The notes below the pieces were generated by a model. It did not search any database, was not told the DNA's origin, and saw only the letters and a program-made list of their open reading frames with translations. Below, piece after piece: positions 7,601 to 10,588 of a DNA stretch of 10,588 nucleotides. Both the position numbers and the translations under genes were made by a program. The stretch is taken from contig JAAZFS010000077.1 of NCBI GenBank assembly GCA_012511615.1, positions 1-10,588 on the forward strand, written 5' to 3'. The DNA is from Elusimicrobiota bacterium. Lineage in GTDB: Bacteria > CG03 > SLGR01. Numbering within the stretch: the first letter of the stretch is position 1; each line of letters starts with the position of its first letter.

Positions 7601-10157
7601 TTTCATCTGATAGGACCACTACTCCTCCGGTTTCATTGTCATCATTGAGCAGTTGAGCTACCGTCCCAGTAGCATTGATTGAAATGATATCTTCCTCACT
7701 AATAACATCCTCTAGATAACCCTCAAGAAAAAACTTAAGCTGGGCACCGGCAACTGGCTGATCCAGAGTGGCAGTAAAAGTACCCAAAACTTCTGAATTG
7801 TCAGCTATTAGCAAAGATGGACCAGCAAGCGTAACTTCTGTCGCTCTGACGGAAGAGACAACAAGTACATCCGCAAAAGATAGAGAAGTACTGGTCCCCT
7901 GATGGGTAAATGTAAGTGTGATTTTATTACTGATTAGCTCATTATCGTCTACTTCCAATTTAGCGCTAACCTCACCCGAAGCATCGCTTACTCCAGAAGA
8001 GTCGGTGAAATCGGTGCCAGTTTCTTGGTTACCAGTTAGAGCAAATTCCACTGTTTCGCCAGGGATGAGGTTTCCATAAGTATCAGTAAGTGTCAGAGTA
8101 AAGTCCTGACTTTCACCTTGGGCTATTACGTAGAAATTTTCAGGATCAGAAACCAAAGATGCTACAGAACCGGTCGAGACTTTAAGTTCTACTGGGTCAG
8201 ATGCAGGTGTCTTTAGGCCCTCTACTTCAAATGAAATATTCTGAATGCCGGCCTTATGAAGAGCAAGATTGGCTGTCCCCACACCCTCGTCAAAATTTAT
8301 TTCTACCTGTGTGGAGGTATCTGCAAGCTCAACAGATGAAAAAGTTCCGGCAGAGCCCACGGGCGCCATTGAATAGCCAGAAATTGTTACATTTTTGTCA
8401 CCTGTAAAACCAGTGTCAATGTTATCGTCGGATTTGTAAACAGTAATGGTCATCTCGTTATCTACTCCGGCAACAGGCTGAGTTGATGAAGCCACCACAG
8501 AAACTGAATAAGCTCCAGAGATGATATTATTCGTAACAGCCTGATCAGTGAAACTCTCTAGAAAAGCACCTCGAGCACAGACTACCGTGCCTTTGGTATA
8601 GGAAACACTTAAAATATCTCCAACTTCTACTGGACCATCATTAATAGTAAGATTAATTTTTGAAGGATCACTTCCATCTAAGGCCACTGCGGAAAAACTC
8701 TGGTTTTCACCATCAGCTATTTTATATGTAAACTCAGCATGTTTTCCAGCTGGGTCAGCCATGTCTTTACTGAACTCTAAAGTAATAATAGTACCGTCTA
8801 TATCGGTCTTGGCCCCAACAAGTTGTGGTGTGGAGGCGGTAGCGGCAATCGAAAGTACTGATGAGGGTCCGAAATCAAATATAAATTCTAACTCTAAGCT
8901 ATCTCCAGCAGATTTAAGCTGACTGGTAAGATAGGAACTAAGTATCTGGACTTCATTTCCATTAATTTCATAATCGGTATTTAGCGCAAGAGTCTTATCT
9001 GCATGGTTTACTATGCTTGTTATTTCCTTAGCCCCACCCCAGCTCACTGTGATAGAAACATTTTCGGGATTATCAAGGTCATAGTTGGCTGAAGCTATGC
9101 TAAGCTGAGCATCCACCCAACCGGCTGGAGGCTTGGTATTGCCAAGCCAAGCGGCGCCAACTAAAAATGAAGGGCTACCTCCTGTCCTTTGCCCTCTTAT
9201 AGCTATTCCACCCTGATCTCCTGCTAAAAGACTTTCAGACTCGGATATTTTAATCCAACCTATTTCTTCGGTATAGTTAGCAAGAGAGGCAGTTCTAGTT
9301 CCTCCGTCATTAGGTCTTTTTGTGAGAAGATCTATCCGAACATAATTTTCAGCATCAACATCCAAGGGCTTTATCCATATTTCTGAATAATAAGAGCCCT
9401 CACTCATGCTTATTCCAGACTCCGTGTGTAAATTATGCGCGGTACTTATAGGAGAAAATTTAGCTGAATAAGCACTAAGAAGACCATCATCACTTCTGGT
9501 GATATTGGCGTCTGCTCCATCAAAAACCCAGCCTGTTAAATCATTTGCATCTGTACCGGCACCGGTCCAGCTACTAAAATCATAATTGGGGAGAAGATTT
9601 CCAGTCTCAATGACAAAACCGATGTCATCTATAGATATCAGCCCACTCGTGCGGGCAAAAGACCACTTAAATTTTACATTACTTTCACCCTGAACCTCGG
9701 TAAGACCACTATGGGAATAAAAATAAAATTTTGAATCGGGAATTATTTCAGGCTCATCAAGAAGAGTCCAGTTGGTTCCCCCATCTATTGAGTAATAAAC
9801 TTTCAAACTTCCTACAAAAGGTGTATCCGAGGCTCTCATCCAGTAGTTTACTGCGACCTTGGTTTGACCAGATAAATCTAAAATTGGGGATGTCAGTTCA
9901 CCACCCGCTCCAGCACTATTCCTCATTGACTTGCTGCCTCCGGGAGTATGGTTAGCGGCACCAACATTTTGAGCTGTTAGATTACCCGTACTGTCCCAGC
10001 CCTCTAAATCAGCAATAACTGCTCCGGGGGTGGCATCTTCAAAGTTTTGAAAATAGGGAAAAGTGTTTACTGGTTGGGCAAGGGCTATCCCTGCAAATAA
10101 AAGAAAAACAAGACCTGTAAGCGCAAATGATTTCAAATTGATTGTTTTATTAAACAT
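1623..10157 (-). CDS. Giant secreted multidomain surface protein with Ig/FN3/CBM-like modules and T9SS-like (FlgD-Ig) C-terminal domain
   Basis: The protein has 2844 residues from ATG 10157, preceded by AAGGGAG nine bases upstream. Modules in order: signal peptide 1-27 (cleavage after ALA); choice-of-anchor-J/MAM-like 31-184 (YSIDGGTNW, ISIDDIGF); CBM-like jelly-roll 187-347; X2-like Ig 349-440 (NTDYEINGNEVQILSSYL); SwmB-like repeat 444-546 and Ig 549-660; Big_1-like Ig 661-765 and 766-896; beta-rich domains 903-1160; second CBM-like 1164-1316; invasin-like Ig about 1320-1425; unassigned acidic, Trp-rich part 1427-1650; Ig 1660-1768; second SwmB-like repeat plus Ig 1772-1988; Ig-like 1995-2100; five FN3-like domains 2101-2600; pre-terminal beta domain 2601-2752; FlgD-Ig/type-A-sorting-like domain 2756-2844. 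There are only three cysteines (527, 1057, 2358) and many Asp/Glu, typical of large exported proteins. No protease, glycoside hydrolase or other catalytic motif was recognised, and there is no LPXTG or C-terminal membrane anchor. The likely role is adhesion, glycan binding or cell-surface matrix (inference). The linked PorV-like gene supports outer-membrane translocation by a type-IX-like route. Confidence 0.85.
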   Translation of the reverse strand: MFNKTINLKSFALTGLVFLLFAGIALAQPVNTFPYFQNFEDATPGAVIADLEGWDSTGNLTAQNVGAANHTPGGSKSMRNSAGAGGELTSPILDLSGQTKVAVNYWMRASDTPFVGSLKVYYSIDGGTNWTLLDEPEIIPDSKFYFYSHSGLTEVQGESNVKFKWSFARTSGLISIDDIGFVIETGNLLPNYDFSSWTGAGTDANDLTGWVFDGADANITRSDDGLLSAYSAKFSPISTAHNLHTESGISMSEGSYYSEIWIKPLDVDAENYVRIDLLTKRPNDGGTRTASLANYTEEIGWIKISESESLLAGDQGGIAIRGQRTGGSPSFLVGAAWLGNTKPPAGWVDAQLSIASANYDLDNPENVSITVSWGGAKEITSIVNHADKTLALNTDYEINGNEVQILSSYLTSQLKSAGDSLELEFIFDFGPSSVLSIAATASTPQLVGAKTDIDGTIITLEFSKDMADPAGKHAEFTYKIADGENQSFSAVALDGSDPSKINLTINDGPVEVGDILSVSYTKGTVVCARGAFLESFTDQAVTNNIISGAYSVSVVASSTQPVAGVDNEMTITVYKSDDNIDTGFTGDKNVTISGYSMAPVGSAGTFSSVELADTSTQVEINFDEGVGTANLALHKAGIQNISFEVEGLKTPASDPVELKVSTGSVASLVSDPENFYVIAQGESQDFTLTLTDTYGNLIPGETVEFALTGNQETGTDFTDSSGVSDASGEVSAKLEVDDNELISNKITLTFTHQGTSTSLSFADVLVVSSVRATEVTLAGPSLLIADNSEVLGTFTATLDQPVAGAQLKFFLEGYLEDVISEEDIISINATGTVAQLLNDDNETGGVVVLSDENGVAELKITFKENLEKSGYLRVFTSASDPFISSADSSFHIFQLDTKPAPETFALKWNGADTSNPTSSYYHYHGSGGNNIKFQVKNLGSYINQVFADFSAIGGGNSVSVDVEEGLASFNFDWASDGVDKAAGIYTIPLRTVYGDDIPLSSYTLININPFDMGLGFDGDTTDWSLLAENFDFTAAENLVFEKEGLGKIKLNDSVNLCDADLVANLSDFGANLNIDLADVSINTASDALAEFDVSSTISMYNLSFKGAPSVYYYPNQGEKILVVDAGTLTAGNDGRLDSVSWQDNTLTLIANSWSRYRAFDSVPNMIDNWAFEGEWQGTPGAGNPEDWVWGGRGESTSNPNEILVGDSSFAHEPYSSYKYLEQLNKVMTAGTTYNLSIWVKGKGTVRPGIADGAEVKYITGQKIETETWIRIDHSYTSTLSTTTGGVRIGFQNHTAPGERLVVGAVWLSEEEPPTDWPLIIYTGFSQFVSSTPLAAGSQSVELKVRVKDVDGLGLGAYAPEDFSLKVDGQTLGFDDEKVSDFSYMRDGVYSVVLKLDDDFTSYSFTSLKVKGMEIAEGPITVTTPPFARALGFSFEQHLEQSSDGITHFSSTMEGVGVSDLDPEEYTIKYSHIDYPSEEFELDYEGDAFWSQDLEDYPNVEITYPPYEEGAVKFTAYVESGGMEIEEGSLDWTGPELSWPSWPEVSPKGVVSSWSEKAGEKILNVDLGFREVSWEKMIWPEGYTPFDSEIVLELIDEADQEIIEELSADSTSFDFGNPLSPGSYQMSLTFYGTQFYDVEKGDGSLAGYTEVVNTGARTNLAILVRAIPSADKSSITNPSSDQVATVGFDFIVNLKDARDNPVTGLDEGDFVLSLNQGTGEITLLNVEETSNPGEYKITAIYEEVEDVQITLEVMGVGIGITDEISFSAYIQPALESAVTDTLGNQITLTFNKEIEGWENVYEYFSYKLAGDDTEYSFTSSNISLDQLVLTKTGGFAYGDEITLSYQAGETQPLKATDNGTQIADFADFGVINNVVGKANYLEVSASTTTPLAGADNQLTIEVYKSDDSLDTDFTESYNISISGYTPAPDGSFGKVDGDDLEESPAQVSLAFNSGVATLNLALNSAEEQTIVLEVEDVFNPTPDEPLKITPKHGAEKELRIITQPQPAMREGVDAVLFSVQPILKLYDKFGNLANTSDIEVMAAKEGAGDWALGGTQAISADNGIVEYTDLTAQPDSDDDVFDAQIKFTAGTLSVTSEKFNFVGLSAPVQTAPEHGSHENSPGLALTWDEVDGAEKYLVQIAGDNLVSDTEPEPVEVSATSYDVSDMGEGQYFWRVRSSKTVDEVEILSSWSPTWEFTIDDTPPTGVELTIQSMTKDNKVTVKLAAEEEYTENSDIEFTLEVSLTEDFGEIDSEIFHGTGDHDLSANLDPNARYFFKVKAQDDAGNVSDYSDVVSTVTYANKPDQVQAEANMKTMELEISWNSNGNPDGTKYRIEIVDSESGDIIKEKVTLGSPDETGKCTYSFSGIEKGKRYEYGIASLNSVGMESDFVDAHTVIPDWPVFTGPLFNLPEENTYITSPETTTFSWTPVENHDSVQYYEIQFADDKEFKVNPNEMSVGTGTSSDFFSGNEEQAWYLRIRAVYNELEQSDWSDALGDVFIYSVSTTPPTMDSLEDSAERHSITLTAEISEGLAPFREDPYRYEVSTHSDFSLIEEDSDWIAASDYTFNELLTGATYYYKVSARDISGHILESTGSISTDAIALEVSTEIEQVETVAGGKITFTLPPVSLGVYAEVLAPTASDLAKISAANAKLTDENYSVDIVAPRDYHFLDGRGRPVAPADFDDSTDKISIRMEYSKDFDAQEASALRIARLNTATSEWEILPEAKTNHNPKEKWVEASLDSLSIYALVMAPLSVDVKEVYVYPNPFKPGDATFGALGGSGIVIAGLPEGARVRVFTIAGELVEEFTTSVGGDYRWAKAEDLASGVYLMVVTYDGDSKTLKFAVVK
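1626..1892 (-). other. Encodes terminal FlgD-Ig / T9SS type-A-like sorting domain (residues 2756-2844)
   Basis: The segment opens with K-E-V-Y-V-Y-P-N-P-F-K-P-G and continues with a beta-sandwich pattern: V-I-A-G-L-P-E-G-A-R-V-R-V-F-T, then I-A-G-E-L-V, then D-Y-R-W, then L-A-S-G-V-Y-L-M-V-V, ending T-L-K-F-A-V-V-K. This order (YPNPF, vRvFtiaGelV, W, asGVY, K-hydrophobic-end) is that of the FlgD-Ig-like/type A sorting domains at the end of secreted proteins. In Bacteroidota such domains direct proteins to type IX secretion. Here that role is inferred from the fold pattern and the PorV-like neighbour. Confidence 0.8.
1631..1635 (-). promoter_or_regulatory. Ribosome binding site of the PorV-like gene inside the upstream gene's end
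   Basis: On the minus strand GGTGG ends nine bases before ATG 1621. It lies in the last valine codons of the giant protein gene, whose TAA stop is separated from this ATG by a single base. The weak Shine-Dalgarno match plus the 1-bp gap suggests translational coupling. Confidence 0.5.
1902..2357 (-). other. Encodes pre-C-terminal beta domain (residues 2601-2752)
   Basis: The module runs from E-V-S-T-E-I-E-Q-V through G-K-I-T-F-T-L-P-P, D-K-I-S-I-R-M-E-Y, A-L-R-I-A-R-L-N-T, S-E-W-E-I-L-P and ends S-L-S-I-Y-A-L-V-M. From memory, this layout (iPP..., irm.Y, L.i..ln..t..W..l, ...S.YAlm) often precedes FlgD-Ig-type tails in candidate-phylum surface proteins and loosely resembles ZU5-like beta domains. 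No specific function can be assigned. Confidence 0.5.
2358..3857 (-). repeat. Encodes five tandem fibronectin-III-like domains (residues 2101-2600)
   Basis: Five units of about 95-108 residues show FN3 landmarks: an early Trp or hydrophobic strand (LTWDEVDGAEKYLVQI, LEISWNSNGNPDGTKYRIEI, FSWTPVENHDSVQYYEIQF) and a late tyrosine strand (GQYFWRVRS, ARYFFKVKAQDDAGNVSDYS, KRYEYGIASLNSVG, AWYLRIRAV, ATYYYKVSARDISG). Approximate limits are 2101-2199, 2200-2299, 2300-2395, 2396-2503 and 2504-2600. The units are clearly diverged from one another, so this is an old array. They probably act as a stalk or spacer ahead of the terminal sorting domain. Confidence 0.75.
4194..4838 (-). repeat. SwmB-like + Ig cassette, copy 2 (residues 1774-1988)
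   Basis: This cassette contains a SwmB-like repeat (GNQITLTFNKEIEGWENVY, then AYGDEITLSYQAGETQP, ending FADFGVINNVV) followed at once by an Ig-like domain with TTTPLAGADNQLTIEVYKSD, ISISGYTPAPDGSFG and NSGVATLNLALNSAEEQTIV. It matches copy 1 module for module and shares runs such as VYKSDD..DT.FT. The two copies differ at many synonymous and coding positions, so the duplication is old. Confidence 0.75.
6210..6668 (-). repeat. CBM-like jelly-roll module, copy 2 (residues 1164-1316)
   Basis: The module begins N-M-I-D-N-W-A-F-E-G-E-W and has P-E-D-W-V-W after a Gly-rich loop. It continues with T-Y-N-L-S-I-W-V-K-G-K-G, E-T-W-I-R-I-D and G-G-V-R-I-G-F, and closes with V-V-G-A-V-W-L-S, P-P-T-D-W. 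The pattern N..F..W, pedW, Y.lsiWvK, TWirI fits the CBM4/9/22-like jelly-roll superfamily, and the closing motif is shared with copy 1. Ligand binding is not shown by the sequence. Confidence 0.6.
6684..7145 (-). other. Encodes beta module resembling one in archaeal and candidate-phylum surface proteins (residues 1005-1158)
   Basis: The sequence contains D-T-T-D-W-S-L-L followed by N-L-V-F-E-K-E-G-L-G-K-I-K-L, N-L-C-D-A-D-L, I-S-M-Y-N-L-S-F-K-G-A-P, V-S-W-Q-D-N-T-L-T-L and S-W-S-R-Y-R-A. From memory, the order TTD..., lvlE...yGkI.f, vn...adL, ..lyNltF..P, isy..gtLtf, .fs.Ysa recurs in surface proteins of DPANN archaea and candidate-phylum bacteria. I know no named function for it. Recognition rests on motif order and not on a database match. 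Confidence 0.45.
8178..8819 (-). repeat. SwmB-like + Ig cassette, copy 1 (residues 447-660)
   Basis: The SwmB-like part has GTIITLEFSKDMADPAGKHA, EVGDILSVSYTKG and FTDQAVTNNI. The Ig part has STQPVAGVDNEMTITVYKSD, VTISGYSMAPVGSAG and DEGVGTANLALHKAGIQNIS. The strand order GxxITLxFxK, GDxLxxSYxxG, FxxxxVxNN is the SwmB/swm_rep_I-type repeat as known from long cyanobacterial and other surface proteins. The second cassette, about 1,330 residues further on, has the same two-module organisation. Confidence 0.75.
8838..9113 (-). other. Encodes X2-like Ig domain (residues 349-440)
   Basis: The landmarks are A-N-Y-D-L-D-N-P-E-N-V-S-I-T-V-S-W-G-G, then I-T-S-I-V-N, L-N-T-D-Y-E-I-N-G-N-E-V-Q-I-L-S-S-Y-L, then L-E-L-E-F-I-F-D-F-G. 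This is the order seen in the X2 (CBM_X2) Ig-like family (a.FD.n...disvt...g, I.ng...L..gtDY...gn.v.i...YL, L.f.Fs.G). In clostridial scaffoldins and glycanases X2 is an accessory surface or polysaccharide-associated domain. Here it directly follows the first CBM-like module. Confidence 0.65.
9117..9599 (-). repeat. CBM-like jelly-roll module, copy 1 (residues 187-347)
   Basis: The module begins N-L-L-P-N-Y-D-F-S-S-W and has D-L-T-G-W-V-F-D, S-A-Y-S-A-K-F-S, G-S-Y-Y-S-E-I-W-I-K-P, I-G-W-I-K-I-S and G-G-I-A-I-R-G. It closes with L-V-G-A-A-W-L-G-N, K-P-P-A-G-W. It has the same skeleton and the same closing VGAxWL...PPxxW motif as residues 1164-1316. It is best described as CBM4/9/22-like; the ligand is unknown. 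Confidence 0.6.
9606..10067 (-). other. Encodes choice-of-anchor-J / MAM-like domain (residues 31-184)
   Basis: The segment starts N-T-F-P-Y-F-Q-N-F-E-D and has L-E-G-W-D-S, E-L-T-S-P-I-L-D-L-S, V-N-Y-W-M-R-A-S and L-K-V-Y-Y-S-I-D-G-G-T-N-W, ending I-S-I-D-D-I-G-F. This is the classic pattern (fPy.e.FE, gW, L.SPiiDLs, v.y..S.dGGtnW, iDdi.f) of the choice-of-anchor-J/cleaved-adhesin class, found at the mature N-terminus of secreted proteins of T9SS bacteria and candidate phyla. Confidence 0.7.
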
Positions 10158-10166
10158 TAGAGTATG

Positions 10167-10173
10167 CTCCCTT
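10167..10173 (-). promoter_or_regulatory. Ribosome binding site of the giant protein gene
   Basis: AAGGGAG on the minus strand, nine bases before ATG 10157, supports this start. The following N-terminus is a well-formed signal peptide. A short stem TGCC-TCAG-GGCA (10173-10184) directly abuts the site and could modulate its exposure, though four pairs is weak. Confidence 0.65.
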
Positions 10174-10241
10174 GCCCTGAGGCAGAAATTATTACTTTTT
10201 GCTGGTTTTTGTCTATGTGATTTGATTTGTGTATATAGAGA

Positions 10242-10257
10242 ATAGGCGTCCGCCTAT
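10242..10257. promoter_or_regulatory. Perfect 7-bp dyad in the leader of the giant gene
   Basis: ATAGGCG-TC-CGCCTAT is a perfect inverted repeat, notably GC-rich in an otherwise AT-rich leader, 85-100 bases upstream of the start codon. It could be an operator for a dimeric regulator or a hairpin in the transcript (ATAGGC/GCCTAT with a four-base loop). No T-tract follows on the minus strand, so it is not a terminator. It does not match a riboswitch I can recognise. Confidence 0.45.
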
Positions 10258-10308
10258 AAGTAGGAAGTGAGTTAAAAATTGCTTTTGAATTATTAACCAT
10301 TGATAAAA

Positions 10309-10337
10309 TAAATAACACAAATACCTATAATTGTCAA
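10309..10337 (-). promoter_or_regulatory. Candidate sigma-70-type promoter of the minus-strand unit
   Basis: On the minus strand a perfect TTGACA (10332-10337) is followed after 17 bases by TATTTA (10309-10314), a weak -10 box matching TATAAT at its first three positions. Transcription would start near 10302 and give a leader of about 145 bases that includes the dyad at 10242-10257. The -35 box and spacing are good; the -10 box is poor. Confidence 0.35.
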
Positions 10338-10510
10338 TCCTTCCTTGTTTGAATTCCGTCAACTATAGAGTATAGGATTAAATAAATCTTTATACTGTAT
10401 CATCCTGCTTGAATCAGTGAAATTAGCAGATTTTACAGAGGAGAGTTTTTTGAATTTTGTAGCCTAACATTTAAAGTAAATTTTAAAAAACTTATTGAGT
10501 GAATATATTC

Positions 10511-10538
10511 TTGACAATTATTTATTTATCAGTACATT
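10511..10538 (+). promoter_or_regulatory. Possible outward promoter for a gene beyond the right edge
   Basis: A perfect TTGACA at 10511-10516 is followed, after 16 bases, by TACATT (10533-10538, four of six matches to TATAAT). It faces right, away from the giant gene. No start codon with a ribosome binding site is visible before the window ends, so its target is unknown. Confidence 0.3.
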
Positions 10539-10588
10539 TAATTAGACTTAGCTTTCTTTAATTTACTAGATAAACTAAATCAATTATT

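Larger units (their letters stand above)
10158..10588. other. AT-rich non-coding region, likely divergent promoter region
   Basis: No convincing gene is present on either strand across these 431 bases. Besides the leader elements and promoter of the giant gene listed separately, it contains TATAGAG-N-ATAGG twice in direct orientation (10234-10246 and 10364-10376, differing only at the N). TTGACAATTAT occurs as an 11-bp inverted pair (10511-10521 plus strand, 10327-10337 minus strand). An imperfect AT-rich inverted repeat joins 10444-10458 and 10478-10492. A plus-strand gene may begin beyond 10588. Confidence 0.6.

Noticed and set aside
1623..10157. Enzymatic function (glycoside hydrolase or protease) for the giant protein
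   Set aside because: CBM-like, X2 and FN3 modules often accompany enzymes, but no region shows a catalytic motif or an alpha/beta fold; all recognisable modules are beta-sandwich type.
10063..10245. Plus-strand open frame of 60 codons spanning the giant gene's start and leader
   Set aside because: It overlaps the signal-peptide codons and the Shine-Dalgarno of the giant gene on the other strand, and shows no ribosome binding site or protein-like pattern.
10300..10331. Plus-strand promoter TTGATA ... TATAAT
   Set aside because: The TATAAT at 10326-10331 is perfect, but the spacer to TTGATA is 20 bases, too long, and no plus-strand gene follows closely.
10444..10492. AT-rich imperfect inverted repeat as a terminator or attachment site
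   Set aside because: The arms are almost only A/T with two imperfect pairs and a 19-base loop. This level of pairing is expected by chance in such AT-rich DNA.

Overview
The window reads as a fragment of an uncultured, diderm (outer-membrane-bearing) bacterium. A PorV/PorQ-family outer-membrane protein sits directly behind a giant secreted protein that ends in a FlgD-Ig/type-IX-like C-terminal domain beginning VYPNPFKPG. From general knowledge this pairing is common in candidate-phylum genomes around Elusimicrobiota, Omnitrophota, Margulisbacteria/WOR groups and the Fibrobacterota-Chlorobiota-Bacteroidota region. The sequence alone does not settle the phylum. The coding DNA is moderately AT-rich with standard code, and the right-hand non-coding end is much more AT-rich.

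Layout. (1) Bases 1-705, plus strand: the 3' part of a gene that starts outside the window. It encodes a last transmembrane helix followed by a TPR-type domain and resembles the C-terminal part of TMTC-like or GT-C-type polytopic membrane proteins. (2) Bases 713-10157, minus strand: a two-gene unit transcribed right to left. The first gene (10157 to 1623) encodes a 2844-residue exported mosaic protein. One base after its stop codon begins the second gene (1621 to 713), a 302-residue PorV/PorQ-like beta-barrel. A rho-independent terminator for this unit lies at 675-696, inside the last codons of the convergent plus-strand gene. (3) Bases 10158-10588: about 430 bp without a gene. It holds the leader and likely promoter of the minus-strand unit, a perfect 7-bp dyad, a near-perfect 13-bp direct repeat, and a possible divergent promoter pointing out of the window.

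The giant protein is built from, in order: a signal peptide; a choice-of-anchor-J/MAM-like domain; a CBM-like jelly-roll; an X2-like Ig domain; a SwmB-like repeat plus Ig domain; two Big_1-like Ig domains; a beta-rich module resembling one in archaeal and candidate-phylum surface proteins; a second CBM-like jelly-roll; several Ig-like and unassigned domains; a second SwmB+Ig cassette; another Ig-like domain; five fibronectin-III-like domains; a pre-C-terminal beta domain; and the terminal sorting-type domain. No enzymatic domain was recognised.

Working model (inference): the giant protein crosses the inner membrane by Sec, is carried across the outer membrane by a type-IX-like route using its C-terminal domain, and the co-translated PorV-like barrel acts as its outer-membrane partner. 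The product would be a surface-displayed or released adhesin or matrix protein with possible glycan-binding modules. The plus-strand TPR membrane protein is convergent and has no demonstrable functional link.
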